Below are positions 36,214 to 45,235 of a DNA stretch of 64,000 nucleotides, in pieces. A program made the position numbers and the translations under genes. Source of the stretch: Pseudomonas viridiflava (lineage in GTDB: Bacteria; Pseudomonadota; Gammaproteobacteria; Pseudomonadales; Pseudomonadaceae); the NCBI RefSeq assembly GCF_900580675.1, contig NZ_UTBG01000041.1:1-64000 (forward strand), read 5' to 3'. A model generated the notes under the pieces. That model was given only the letters and a program-made list of their open reading frames with translations, made no database searches and had not been told where the DNA came from. Position 1 is the first letter of the stretch; each line of letters starts with the position of its first letter.

Positions 36214-36765
36214 TTACGGGTATATCGACTTCTGGGTGGCGCGTTTGAGCTGTTCACGCGCCCGCGACAGGCGTGAGCGAACGGTGCCGATAGGAATGTC
36301 CAACACGTCGGCAGTGTCCTGGTAGCTGCCGTCGGTCTCCAGTGAGGCGTACAGCGTTCTGCGCATTTCAGTGGGCAAGTGGTCAATCGCGCTCAGGGTA
36401 TTTTCCAGGCGGCGGTTGATCTCGAACTCCCAGTCCAGGTTTTTGTTTTCTTCCTGGCCATGCCACAGCGACTCATCAAATTCGCAATGCACAGGTTTGG
36501 CATACAGGCGCCTGAAGTGATTGCGGATCAGGTTTTGCGCGATGCCGCACATCCAGGTACTCAGCGTGGCCTGGCCGCTGAAACGCTCTCTGTTGCGCCA
36601 CGCCTCCAGGTACGTCAGTTGCAGGATGTCGTCCGCATCTTCGTGGTTGAGTACGCGTTTATGAATAAAGCGCCGAAGTTTTTTTTGCTGGTCTTCCGTC
36701 AGTTGAAGCATGAATTGAGGTGAGCCGCCAACGAGGTGTGCTAAAGCATCAATAGGGATATTCAC
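36214..36765 (-). CDS. rspL: HrpL/RspL-type ECF sigma factor
   Basis: A 183-residue ECF sigma factor, the master regulator of the adjacent type III secretion genes. Region 2 shows ADDILQLTYLEAWRNRERFSGQATLSTWMCGIAQNLIRNHFRR (about residues 45-85) and region 4 shows DTADVLDIPIGTVRSRLSRAREQL near the C-terminus. Length matches P. syringae HrpL (about 184). The start is GTG 36765 with GAGGAA seven bases upstream. A sigma54-type promoter lies about 53 bases upstream. It is divergent from rspJ. Confidence 0.87.
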   Translation of the reverse strand: MNIPIDALAHLVGGSPQFMLQLTEDQQKKLRRFIHKRVLNHEDADDILQLTYLEAWRNRERFSGQATLSTWMCGIAQNLIRNHFRRLYAKPVHCEFDESLWHGQEENKNLDWEFEINRRLENTLSAIDHLPTEMRRTLYASLETDGSYQDTADVLDIPIGTVRSRLSRAREQLKRATQKSIYP

Positions 36766-36817
36766 GAATATTTCCTCAGGGTGGACGCTGTCGAATGGGT
36801 TTCGACGAGAACCCCAT

Positions 36818-36833
36818 AGCACCAGCTATGCCA
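36818..36833 (-). promoter_or_regulatory. Sigma54 (-24/-12) promoter of rspL
   Basis: On the minus strand the sequence reads TGGCATAGCTGGTGCT, which has the essential GG-N10-GC spacing of sigma54 promoters. It is placed to give a 5' leader of about 40 bases before the rspL start. P. syringae hrpL is driven by sigma54 with HrpR and HrpS, and an HrpS-type activator gene is present in this cluster. Confidence 0.72.
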
Positions 36834-36967
36834 AGCGGAAAAATCGTGTAACTCAATGATTTATATAAATAAATATCTTGAATTGGAGGCTTTTTGTGCA
36901 AGTTTTTGCAAAAGACACTGAGGGCCTGTGCCGGTCTTTTCATAAACTTCGGTAGATAGGTTTTTAT

Positions 36968-36996
36968 GGAACCGTATAGGCAGGTCTTGCCACACA
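36968..36996 (+). promoter_or_regulatory. hrp box of the rspJ operon
   Basis: GGAACC, 16 bases, then CCACACA: an exact match to the HrpL-dependent promoter consensus GGAACC-N15/16-CCACNNA. It ends 30 bases before the rspJ start codon. Confidence 0.9.
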
Positions 36997-37026
36997 GGGA
37001 CACATACTTCCTGTCTTGGCCTGCTC

Positions 37027-38076
37027 ATGAAAATTGAATCTCATCAAGATGTGTCTCCTGCCCAGCGTCAGGTTCAATCCGCTGTTGTGCCGGTCTCCGC
37101 GCCTGCGAGGGCCGACGAGCTTGCTCATTATTTTGATCCGGGCGTGGTTGGCCCAAACCATGCCCAGCATGCGACATCCATACATGTCCCGCCGGTCGAG
37201 CAGCTTGCGCAGCTTTATGAGCTGTTGGGCCATCCGGCCCAGGAATCCATGGCCACTGTTTCTCGGCGTTTCAAGCATCAGTTGCAACACAATCCCAGTG
37301 TCGACAAGTTGCTGGCACTTGCTGAAGGGGACCCCGCGCGCGCTTACGTAGTGCTCAAGCATTTGGAGACCCTGGCGAACAATGACGCGCGCCCGTCCGA
37401 AGCAGCCAACGCGCGGGATGCCGTTGCCATGCTGTCGGTTGCTTACAAAGGCGAAATCCAGGCCGGTCTTAAAGTCGCTACGGCGCTGCTGGAGGCCGGT
37501 GGAGAGCCTCAGGAACGCGAAGCGCTGCGTGCGCTCTACTACGCCAGTGTGGCCACCCGCCAATCCCTGTCGACGATGATGCAGGCTTTGCTCGGCGTAT
37601 ACGGGGGGGATACGTTTTCCTCCAGGCTCAGCAGCATGCGCAAAGCGTTAGCTGACGACATCGCGTACCTGGTTTCTTCAATGACCACGCCCCGTTTGCG
37701 CACCTTGTTGCTGGCCCTGCAAAGTTGCGGGCAGTTGGGCGCCGTGCTGTCTGGTTGCCATGCGTTGAACCTGCGCCTGGGCAACGACTACGACGCGGTG
37801 GGGCTGTTGCAGCGATTGCTGAGCTACGCCGGCAGCGGTATTGATGCGAGTGAAATCCTGCGGCTTGGCAATGATCTGGCAGGTGGCCTGACCACCCGGC
37901 AAGTGGTCATTCTCAACGCGCTTTACCCGCTCGTTCGGGATTTGCCCCCCGCGTTGTGGCCTGACAGTCGAGTGCGTCAATCCACCCTGGACACCTTTTT
38001 GGCGGTGATGGGGGAGCTGGACCGAGCCGACCGCGGATCCAAACACTTTGTCCCTGGCCTAGGGGCGCTGGCGTGA
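37027..38076 (+). CDS. sctW: RspJ/HrpJ, type III secretion gatekeeper (SctW)
   Basis: A 349-residue HrpJ/YopN-type gatekeeper expected to sit at the export gate and order secretion of early and late substrates. The body is helical (HrpJ domain about residues 55-190, TyeA-like region towards the C-terminus). It is first in the long plus-strand T3SS operon and follows a perfect hrp box. The leader is short and I see no Shine-Dalgarno-like sequence just before the ATG. The stop overlaps the GTG start of sctV. Confidence 0.83.
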   Translation: MKIESHQDVSPAQRQVQSAVVPVSAPARADELAHYFDPGVVGPNHAQHATSIHVPPVEQLAQLYELLGHPAQESMATVSRRFKHQLQHNPSVDKLLALAEGDPARAYVVLKHLETLANNDARPSEAANARDAVAMLSVAYKGEIQAGLKVATALLEAGGEPQEREALRALYYASVATRQSLSTMMQALLGVYGGDTFSSRLSSMRKALADDIAYLVSSMTTPRLRTLLLALQSCGQLGAVLSGCHALNLRLGNDYDAVGLLQRLLSYAGSGIDASEILRLGNDLAGGLTTRQVVILNALYPLVRDLPPALWPDSRVRQSTLDTFLAVMGELDRADRGSKHFVPGLGALA

Positions 38077-40166
38077 CCGCACTGTCGGCCATCAACAATG
38101 TATTGCTCAAAGTTGCTCAGCGTGCCGAAGTGCTGGGCGCCGTGGTGGTCCTGGGCATTGTATTTATCTTTATCGTGCCGCTGCCCACCTGGCTGGTGGA
38201 CATCCTGATTGCGATCAACATTTGCATATCGTGTCTGTTGATCGTGTTGGCGTTGTACTTGCCGGGGCCATTGGCTTTTTCGTCGTTCCCGTCGATTCTG
38301 CTGCTGACCACTATGTTTCGCCTGGCGCTGTCGATCGCCACCACGCGCCTGATCCTGCTGGAGCAGGACGCTGGTCATATCGTCGAGGCTTTCGGTAATT
38401 TCGTGGTGGGCGGCAACCTGGCGGTGGGTATGGTGATCTTCCTGATCCTGACCCTGGTTAACTTCCTGGTGATCACCAAAGGCTCCGAGCGCGTTGCAGA
38501 AGTGGCGGCGCGCTTCAGCCTGGATGCGATGCCAGGCAAGCAGATGTCCATCGACAGCGACCTGCGCGCCGGTCTGATCGACGGCACACAAGCGCGGGAC
38601 AAGCGTGAGCAGTTGTCCCGCGAGAGCCAGTTGTTTGGTGCCATGGACGGGGCGATGAAGTTCGTCAAGGGTGACGCCATCGCCGGGTTGATCATCGTTG
38701 TGGTCAACCTGTTGGGCGGTTTCACCACGGGTATGTTCCAGCACGACTTGAGCGCTGCCGAATCGATAGCGCTGTACTCGGTACTGACCATCGGTGACGG
38801 CCTGATTGCACAGATTCCGGCGCTGCTCATCTCGCTCACGGCAGGCATGATCATCACGCGTGTAGCGCCTGATGGCCGCAAGGGCATCAGCAACATGGGC
38901 GCCGAGATCGCCCGTCAAATGACCAGTGAGCCCAAGAGCTGGATGATTGCTTCGGTTGGGATGCTGGTCTTTGCGCTAGTGCCCGGCATGCCTACCCTGG
39001 TGTTTATCGCTATCGCGCTGATGACGGGCGGCCTGGGCTACTACCTCGCGCGTCAACGTGAGCGGCAAAACCAGCCCGCAGCCCAAGCCACCGAAGCGGT
39101 TCGCCCGCAAGAAAACGGCAGCGAAGACTTGCGTGGGTTCGACCCCTCGCGGCCCTATCTTTTGCAGTTCTCGCCGGTGCTGCGAGGGACATCGGAGGTG
39201 ACCGACCTGATTCATGCCATTCGCCAGGCGCGAAATGCAATGGTCGCCAACATTGGCCTGACACTGCCGCCGTTCGAAGTCGAGCTCGATGACTCGCTGG
39301 CCGATGACGAGATGCGTTTCTGCGTGCATGAAGTGCCGATGCTCAAGGCGTCGGTTGTCAACCTTCTGGCCGTGGAGCGTGCAGTGTTGAAGGTCGAGCC
39401 TGAGCATGGCGTGCCGGGTCTGGCCGAGCGCGATGAGCAAAATTGGATCTGGCTGGCCGCCGATGATCCGCTGCTCGATGATCCGGCAGTGGAGCGCTTC
39501 AGTGCTGCAAGTCTGATTGTCGACCGTATGAAACAGGCCATGCTGCTCAGCGGGCCGCAGTTTCTCGGGATCCAGGAAAGCAAGGCAATCCTTGGCTGGC
39601 TGGAGCACAACCAGCCGGACCTGGTTCAGGAGCTGCAACGCATCATGCCGCTCGCGCGGTTTTCGGCGGTTTTGCAGCGCCTGGCCAGTGAGGGCGTGCC
39701 ATTGCGGGCCGTGCGCTTGATTGTCGAGGCGCTGATTGAGTACGGCCAGCATGAACGTGAGCCGGACGCGTTGGCCGACTACGCGCGCATTGCCCTCAAG
39801 TCGCAGATCTTCCACCAGTACAGCGAGTCCGACGGCCTGCATGCCTGGCTCCTCGCGCCGCAGACCGAAAATACGTTGCGCGAGGCGCTGCGCCAGACCC
39901 AGACAGGTGTGTTTTTTGCGCTCGACAACGACAGCAGCGCCGCGCTGGTCAGCCTGCTCAACCAGGCGTTTCCACCGCGACCAAAAACTAAGTGCGTGAT
40001 GCTGGTCGCGCAGGACTTGCGCAGCCCCTTGCGGACCTTGTTGCTGGAAGAGTTCAACCATGTGCCGGTGCTGTCCTTCGCCGAGTTGGGCAGCACTTCC
40101 AAGGTGAAAGTGCTGGGGCGTTTCGATCTTGGCCAGGACGAGTTGATGCGTGGTGCAGTGGCATGA
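38073..40166 (+). CDS. sctV: SctV (HrcV/RscV), major export apparatus protein
   Basis: A 697-residue inner-membrane protein of the FlhA/InvA family. Seven to eight membrane helices occupy about residues 15-330, including the conserved FHIPEP-type cytoplasmic loop (TKGSERVAEVAARFSLDAMPGKQMSIDSDLRAG). A large cytoplasmic domain that forms a nonameric ring follows. It starts at GTG 38073, overlapping the rspJ stop as GTGA. It is the export gate of the secretion machine. Confidence 0.96.
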   Translation: MTALSAINNVLLKVAQRAEVLGAVVVLGIVFIFIVPLPTWLVDILIAINICISCLLIVLALYLPGPLAFSSFPSILLLTTMFRLALSIATTRLILLEQDAGHIVEAFGNFVVGGNLAVGMVIFLILTLVNFLVITKGSERVAEVAARFSLDAMPGKQMSIDSDLRAGLIDGTQARDKREQLSRESQLFGAMDGAMKFVKGDAIAGLIIVVVNLLGGFTTGMFQHDLSAAESIALYSVLTIGDGLIAQIPALLISLTAGMIITRVAPDGRKGISNMGAEIARQMTSEPKSWMIASVGMLVFALVPGMPTLVFIAIALMTGGLGYYLARQRERQNQPAAQATEAVRPQENGSEDLRGFDPSRPYLLQFSPVLRGTSEVTDLIHAIRQARNAMVANIGLTLPPFEVELDDSLADDEMRFCVHEVPMLKASVVNLLAVERAVLKVEPEHGVPGLAERDEQNWIWLAADDPLLDDPAVERFSAASLIVDRMKQAMLLSGPQFLGIQESKAILGWLEHNQPDLVQELQRIMPLARFSAVLQRLASEGVPLRAVRLIVEALIEYGQHEREPDALADYARIALKSQIFHQYSESDGLHAWLLAPQTENTLREALRQTQTGVFFALDNDSSAALVSLLNQAFPPRPKTKCVMLVAQDLRSPLRTLLLEEFNHVPVLSFAELGSTSKVKVLGRFDLGQDELMRGAVA

Positions 40167-40194
40167 GTAGTCGATACGCGCGGAGGGCTCGTTG

Positions 40195-41091
40195 ATGTTT
40201 GAGCTACGGGTACTTGATGGGAGCCATGAAGGTGCAGCGTTGCCGTTGTTTGGGGAGCAGTGGAGCATTGGTTGCCACCCTGACGCCGACCTTGTCCTGA
40301 GTGATCCGGGCATTGCCGAGCAGCATGCACGCCTGCGGCTGATCGACGCCAATTGGTCGGTGCAGGCCGAGGCGGGTCTGCTGCATAGCGATGAAGGCCA
40401 GGTGCTGGCGCACATCGCCAACCTGCCACTCAATGCGGTGTTTTTGATCGGGGTTGTGCGGCTGTGTGTCGCCCTGGCCGATCAGCCCTGGCCCCAGGCC
40501 GCGGTTCCAACGCCGCCGCCACCGCCCGTCAATAAACCTGTGGCGGCGTTGAAGTTGTCGTCCATCTCGCACTCGCAGCAAAAGCGCCTGATCAGCCTGG
40601 TATTGCTGGTGGCGGTGATCGTTGCAGTGGTGGGCATGGTCTCCACGGGGGAGCGCGAGGCGCAGGCGTCCTTGATGCCGCCCGTGGTTCGCAAGCAAGC
40701 CCTGGACTCGCCGTTCGAAGTTCGCCAGCAGTTATTGAAGATGCTCGGCGAGCGTGAATTGAGCAAGCGGGTCAGCTTGCAAGTGATCAATGGCCAGGTC
40801 GCGCTCAATGGCGACGTTTCCCAGGACGACGTGGAACTGGTGGCGCGCATGCTCAGCCGTTTTGGTGAGCAGTTCGACAGCGCGGTGCCGGTGATCAGCC
40901 GTGTGCGCGTACGCGACGGGGCGCTGCCATTCAAGATTGTGCAGATCGTCGGTGGGCCGAATGGCCATGTCGTCCTGGAAGAGGGCAGCCGGCTGTTTGT
41001 GGGTGACGAAGTTGATGGGCTGCGCCTGGTATTGATCGATAACAGCAAAGTGGTCTTTGACGGCGTGCAGCGCTACGAGGTGCGTTGGTGA
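40195..41091 (+). CDS. sctD: SctD (HrpQ/RspQ), inner-membrane ring protein
   Basis: A 298-residue bitopic protein. The N-terminal cytoplasmic FHA-like domain (residues about 1-95, WSIGCHPDADLVLSDPGIAEQHARL) is followed by a membrane segment (about 130-150, ISLVLLVAVIVAVVGMV) and a periplasmic region with ring-building motifs. It forms the outer layer of the inner-membrane ring with SctJ. ATG 40195 has GGAGG eight bases upstream. The 3' end overlaps sctN by 4 bp. Confidence 0.88.
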   Translation: MFELRVLDGSHEGAALPLFGEQWSIGCHPDADLVLSDPGIAEQHARLRLIDANWSVQAEAGLLHSDEGQVLAHIANLPLNAVFLIGVVRLCVALADQPWPQAAVPTPPPPPVNKPVAALKLSSISHSQQKRLISLVLLVAVIVAVVGMVSTGEREAQASLMPPVVRKQALDSPFEVRQQLLKMLGERELSKRVSLQVINGQVALNGDVSQDDVELVARMLSRFGEQFDSAVPVISRVRVRDGALPFKIVQIVGGPNGHVVLEEGSRLFVGDEVDGLRLVLIDNSKVVFDGVQRYEVRW

Positions 41092-42446
41092 ACGAGCAAG
41101 TGCAAGCACGTCTCGAGGCCTGGCAGGAGCGCCAGGCCCAGTCGCTGGCGGCCTTTGCGCCCGTGACGATGCGCGGTCGAATTCAGCGCGTCAACGGCAT
41201 GCTGTTGCAATGCCGGTTGCCCAATGCCCGCATCGGTGACTTGTGCCAGGTTGAAAAAAACGTCGACGAATACATGCTGGCCGAGATCATCGGCTTTGAT
41301 CAGCAGGATGCCGTACTCAGCGCCCTGGGCAACCTCGAAGGTGTGCGTGTTGGCGCGAGTGTGCAGCGCCTGGGTGTGCCGCATCGGGTGCGTGTCAGTG
41401 ATGAACTGCTGGGCCAGGTACTGGATGGTTTCGGACGGCCGATTGCAGGCGATGGCCCCAGTGCCTTCGTCGATGCCGACGGCCCGGAGGCGAGCACGGT
41501 GTTGTGCGAGGCGCCTTTGCCGACCGAACGGCCGCGGATCAACCGGGCTCTGGCGACCGGAGTGCGCTCGATCGATGGTCTGTTGACGCTGGGTGAAGGC
41601 CAGCGCGTCGGCCTGTTTGCCGGTGCCGGTTGTGGCAAGACCACCTTGTTGGCGGAAATCGCCCGTAACGTCGAGTGCGATGTGATCGTGTTCGGCCTGA
41701 TCGGCGAGCGCGGCCGGGAGTTGCGCGAGTTCCTTGACCATGAGCTGGATGACCAATTGCGTGCCAAGGCCGTTCTGGTGTGCGCAACGTCCGATCGCTC
41801 AAGCATGGAGCGAGCCCGCGCGGCGTTTACGGCGACAGCGTTGGCTGAAGGCTATCGCCGCAAGGGGAAGCGGGTGCTGCTGCTGATCGACTCCCTGACC
41901 CGTTTTGCCCGGGCCCAGCGAGAAATCGGCCTGGCAGCCGGTGAACCCTTGGGGCGCGGCGGTTTGCCGCCTTCGGTGTACAGCTTGCTGCCGCGCCTGG
42001 TGGAGCGCGCCGGGTTGACCCGCGATGGCGTGATCACGGCGATCTACACGGTACTGATCGAGCAGGACTCCATGAGCGACCCGGTCGCCGACGAAGTCCG
42101 GTCGTTGCTCGACGGCCACATTGTGCTGTCGCGCAAGCTGGCCGAGCGTGGTCACTACCCGGCGGTGGATGTACTGGCGAGCCTTTCGCGGATTTTGAGC
42201 AACGTCGCCACGCCCGAGCATATCCAGGCGGGCACGGCGCTGCGACGGCTGTTGTCGGCGTACCAGCAGATCGAGCTGATGCTCAAGTTGGGTGAATACC
42301 AGCCTGGCAGTGATGCCCTGACCGACCTGGCGGTGGACAGCCGCCAGGCGGTGGATGGGTTTCTGCGCCAGGACTTGCGTGAACCGTCACCGATGGATGG
42401 AACCCTGAATCAACTGGCGGAGCTGACCGGCCATGTTCCTTTCTGA
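41088..42446 (+). CDS. sctN: SctN (HrcN/RscN), type III secretion ATPase
   Basis: A 452-residue ATPase of the F1-beta-like family that detaches chaperones and unfolds substrates at the base of the injectisome. Walker A is GAGCGKTT (about residues 179-186), Walker B lies in VLLLIDSLTRFARAQREI, and the typical GEPLGRGGLPPSVYSLLPRLVERAG follows. It starts at GTG 41088, overlapping the sctD stop (GTGA), with GAGG nearby. It overlaps sctO by 14 bp. Confidence 0.96.
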   Translation: MNEQVQARLEAWQERQAQSLAAFAPVTMRGRIQRVNGMLLQCRLPNARIGDLCQVEKNVDEYMLAEIIGFDQQDAVLSALGNLEGVRVGASVQRLGVPHRVRVSDELLGQVLDGFGRPIAGDGPSAFVDADGPEASTVLCEAPLPTERPRINRALATGVRSIDGLLTLGEGQRVGLFAGAGCGKTTLLAEIARNVECDVIVFGLIGERGRELREFLDHELDDQLRAKAVLVCATSDRSSMERARAAFTATALAEGYRRKGKRVLLLIDSLTRFARAQREIGLAAGEPLGRGGLPPSVYSLLPRLVERAGLTRDGVITAIYTVLIEQDSMSDPVADEVRSLLDGHIVLSRKLAERGHYPAVDVLASLSRILSNVATPEHIQAGTALRRLLSAYQQIELMLKLGEYQPGSDALTDLAVDSRQAVDGFLRQDLREPSPMDGTLNQLAELTGHVPF

Positions 42447-42870
42447 ATTGGAGACCTTGCGGCGTCTGCGCAAACATCGGGCGGACCGGGCCGAGCGCGC
42501 GTTGAGTGAAGCCAAACGGCATCAGCGCGCGCTGCAAGTGCAGGTTGAACAGGCCCATCAGGTCCTGGAGCAAACCCGGCTGCAGGAAGCCGAGGAAGCT
42601 GCGGCGCTATTGAGCAAGCATCAAGGGCAAGTGCTGTCGTTTCAGCAGCTCAAATCCTGGGGTACCCAGGAGCGCTCGTTATCCGCCAGTACGCAGCGCG
42701 ACGAAGCACAGTTGCATGCATTGCACGGGCAGCAGGAGCAGCAAGTGATCCACATCGACAGTGCGCAGAAGCAGGCCACTCGCTGTTTGCGCGAGGTTGA
42801 AAAACTTTGGGAATTATCCCGGTTACTGGTGCAGGAAGAGAATGAAGCAAGAACCTGTGAGCAAACCTGA
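42433..42870 (+). CDS. sctO: SctO (HrpO/RspO), stalk protein
   Basis: A 145-residue protein that is almost entirely coiled-coil, rich in Gln, Glu, Arg and Ala, as expected for the YscO/FliJ stalk that links the ATPase to the SctV gate. It lies between sctN and sctP, as in other Hrp1-type clusters, with overlaps on both sides. Confidence 0.83.
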   Translation: MFLSELETLRRLRKHRADRAERALSEAKRHQRALQVQVEQAHQVLEQTRLQEAEEAAALLSKHQGQVLSFQQLKSWGTQERSLSASTQRDEAQLHALHGQQEQQVIHIDSAQKQATRCLREVEKLWELSRLLVQEENEARTCEQT

Positions 42871-43297
42871 TGCAGCCCCTGTGCGCCAGCCCCGTGAAGA
42901 CCGTGAGCCCAATGCGGCAGGGGTAGTGCCCTGGGAACATGGACGTTTGTTCGCCCAGCTGTTCGCCTCTGATGATGATAATGAAGGCGGCTTCGCTTCC
43001 GGCTTGTCGGGGCCCAAGGCATCGGCTGATAAAGCGATGATCGAAGCTCTGACCGCGCAGTTGGCGCCTCGCATACAGGTCAGCGCACAGTGGCCCCTGC
43101 AAGCGGTGCTTTACCTGCCGCGGCTGGGGCGCATCAATGCCCGTGTCGAAAAGGGCGCGAGCGCCTGGAGCGTTGAGCTGGATGCCGAAGAGGCGCGTAC
43201 GGCGCAGTGGCTCGGCGACGTCAGGAAACGCTGCCAGGACGGGCTCGCCGAAGCGTTGGGCCAGCCAGTGGATATCCATCTTGTGGGCCGCACATGA
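42842..43297 (+). CDS. sctP: SctP (HrpP/RspP), needle-length/substrate-switch protein
   Basis: A 151-residue protein with a Pro/Glu-rich, disordered N-terminal half and a C-terminal domain of the type III substrate-switch kind (LQAVLYLPRLGRINARVEKGASAWSVELDA). It sits in the hrpP position. I start at ATG 42842, inside sctO, giving a normal N-terminus MKQEPVSKP. The stop overlaps the sctQ start as ATGA. Confidence 0.8.
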   Translation: MKQEPVSKPDAAPVRQPREDREPNAAGVVPWEHGRLFAQLFASDDDNEGGFASGLSGPKASADKAMIEALTAQLAPRIQVSAQWPLQAVLYLPRLGRINARVEKGASAWSVELDAEEARTAQWLGDVRKRCQDGLAEALGQPVDIHLVGRT

Positions 43298-44304
43298 TCA
43301 CGCCTTTGATACTGCCATCGGTGGTGGCGGACAGGGCGGCGGCGTTGCAGCGCCTGGGCCGCGGCTTGCGTTTGCCTTTTCGGGTTGCCGATCAGGAGGG
43401 CGTGTTGTTGCTCGAGCCCGGCCGCGCTCCCGCGGGTGTTCGCCCTTTGTTTTTCGACAGCGCGTGCGGAGTGCTGGCGTTCGCCGAACCCGGGCCGCTG
43501 CTCAGCCTGATGAGCGAATGCCCGGTGCCCCTGGCAGAGACCGGCAATGACCCGCAGTCGTGGATCTGGGAGCTGTTCCAGCATCATTTGAGCCCGCAGC
43601 TGCAGGCGCTGTTCGGGCACTTGCGGCTGCTGCCTGCTCCTCAGAAATTGAACTTCGGCTGCCGCTTCACGGTGACGTTGGGCCCGTCCAGAGTCGCGGG
43701 CTACCTGTGGCTCGCCCCGCAAAGCCTGCTGGCGTTGTGTGCGGCCGGCCCGTGGCAGGCCAAGGCCGACCCGTTACCCGCGACGTTTGCGGTGTCCATG
43801 GGGGTGACCCTGGGGCGCTTGAGTCTGCCCATTACGCAGCTGCGCGGCCTGCGTGCCGGCGATGTGCTGATGCTCGAACAGGCTTTTTTCGATGCGCACG
43901 GCGATGGCTACCTGCCTATCGCAGGGCGTCGTTTGCAAGGGCGTATTGACGATGAATCCGGGCGATTGTGCCTGAACCTTATTTCGATCGAGGAAACGTC
44001 CGTGGACGAAGATTTCATGATGGAAGAGTACACGGGGGCCGAGTCGGACCAACCGGTAGTCGATGTATTCGGGCGCGAGCCCTTCGATGAGTTGAGCATG
44101 GCGCTGACCGTGCGCTGTGGTGCCCTGAACCTGACTTTGGGTGAATTACGCAATCTGGCACCCGGTGCCGTGCTGGGCATCACCGGGTATGCGCCCGGCA
44201 TGGCCGGCCTGTATTACGGCGACCGATCCATTGGCCAGGGGCAATTGGTGGAAGTGGATGGGCGCCTCGGACTGCAATTGTCGCGCGTGGTTTTTTCCCG
44301 ATGA
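43294..44304 (+). CDS. sctQ: SctQ (HrcQ/RscQ), cytoplasmic ring protein, unsplit
   Basis: A 336-residue C-ring or sorting-platform protein with two surface-presentation-of-antigen (SpoA) domains: one near residues 165-232 ([18 protein letters not shown]) and one near 264-334 ([18 protein letters not shown]). P. syringae splits this protein into HrcQa and HrcQb; here one continuous frame covers both. An internal GTG with its own ribosome-binding site (listed separately) could yield the C-terminal part alone. It overlaps sctP and sctR with ATGA junctions. Confidence 0.9.
   Translation: MITPLILPSVVADRAAALQRLGRGLRLPFRVADQEGVLLLEPGRAPAGVRPLFFDSACGVLAFAEPGPLLSLMSECPVPLAETGNDPQSWIWELFQHHLSPQLQALFGHLRLLPAPQKLNFGCRFTVTLGPSRVAGYLWLAPQSLLALCAAGPWQAKADPLPATFAVSMGVTLGRLSLPITQLRGLRAGDVLMLEQAFFDAHGDGYLPIAGRRLQGRIDDESGRLCLNLISIEETSVDEDFMMEEYTGAESDQPVVDVFGREPFDELSMALTVRCGALNLTLGELRNLAPGAVLGITGYAPGMAGLYYGDRSIGQGQLVEVDGRLGLQLSRVVFSR
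43990..44004 (+). promoter_or_regulatory. Internal ribosome-binding site and GTG start within sctQ
   Basis: GAGGAA at 43990-43995 is followed six bases later by an in-frame GTG (44002-44004), codon 237 of sctQ. Translation from here would give a product of about 100 residues holding the second SpoA domain. The comparable C-terminal products YscQ-C and SpaO-C are known in other systems. Confidence 0.55.
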
Positions 44305-44954
44305 TATTCCAGGGCGTTGACCCCGTTGTCCTGGCGCTGTTTTTTGGCGCGTTGTCCTTATTGCCGATGTTGTTGGTCGTGTGCACGGCATTCTTGAAGA
44401 TCGTCATTGTGTTGATGATCACGCGCAACGCCATAGGCGTTCAGCAGGTTCCGCCGAGTATGGCAATCAATGGCATCGCGCTGGCTGCCACGCTGTTTGT
44501 CATGGCGCCGGTGGGTTACGAGATCGCCCGGACCCTCGAGCACTCGCCCCTGGACATGAGCAGCGTTCAGACGCTTCAAGGCACGGGGCTTGTTGCCATA
44601 CAGCCGTTACGTGCGTTTATGAAGCGCAATACTGACCCGGACGTGCTGACACACATGCTGGAAAACACCGCGCGTATGTGGCCGCCTGAAATGGCGCAAA
44701 GCACCCAGCGCGATGACCTGGTCCTGTTGGTCCCCTCCTTTGTGCTGTCGCAGTTGCAGGCAGGGTTCGAGATCGGCTTCCTGATCTACATTCCGTTCAT
44801 CGTCATCGATCTGATCGTGTCGAACCTGCTACTGGCCCTGGGGATGCAAATGGTTTCGCCCATGACCATTTCCCTGCCACTCAAACTGTTGTTGTTCGTG
44901 ATGGTTTCCGGTTGGTCGCGGTTGCTCGATAGCCTGTTCCTTTCTTACCTCTGA
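44301..44954 (+). CDS. sctR: SctR (HrcR/RscR), export gate protein
   Basis: A 217-residue inner-membrane protein of the FliP/SpaP family. It has an N-terminal hydrophobic segment ([20 protein letters not shown]), the loop PRx-type text after helix 2 and C-terminal [44 protein letters not shown]. It forms the export gate with SctS and SctT. The ATG overlaps the sctQ stop. Confidence 0.96.
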   Translation: MIFQGVDPVVLALFFGALSLLPMLLVVCTAFLKIVIVLMITRNAIGVQQVPPSMAINGIALAATLFVMAPVGYEIARTLEHSPLDMSSVQTLQGTGLVAIQPLRAFMKRNTDPDVLTHMLENTARMWPPEMAQSTQRDDLVLLVPSFVLSQLQAGFEIGFLIYIPFIVIDLIVSNLLLALGMQMVSPMTISLPLKLLLFVMVSGWSRLLDSLFLSYL

Positions 44955-44961
44955 GCGCCCT

Positions 44962-45225
44962 ATGGAACCGATCGTACTGTTCAAACAGGGCATGCTGCTG
45001 GTGGTGGTGCTGTCGGCGCCGCCGCTGATCGTGGCGGTGATCGTCGGCGTGCTGACGTCCCTGGTACAAGCCTTGATGCAGGTCCAGGACCAGACGTTGC
45101 CCTTTGGCGTCAAGCTGGTTGCGGTAGGTATCACGCTGATCTTGACCGGCCGTTGGATCGGCGTGGAGTTGATTCAACTGATCAACCTGATGTTCGAAAT
45201 GATCGCCCGCTCGGCATTGAACTGA
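44962..45225 (+). CDS. sctS: SctS (HrcS/RscS), export gate protein
   Basis: An 87-residue FliQ-family protein with two membrane helices (about residues 15-40 and 48-75) and the conserved LVQALMQVQDQTLPFGVKL between them. It packs around SctR and SctT in the export gate. Spacing and order are normal for hrc clusters. Confidence 0.95.
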   Translation: MEPIVLFKQGMLLVVVLSAPPLIVAVIVGVLTSLVQALMQVQDQTLPFGVKLVAVGITLILTGRWIGVELIQLINLMFEMIARSALN

Positions 45226-45235
45226 GGGAACACGC

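Noticed and set aside
36901..36933. Alternative sigma54-like site (GGCAC...TTGC) farther upstream of rspL
   Set aside because: The GG to GC distance is wrong, whereas the site at 36818-36833 has the exact 10-base gap.
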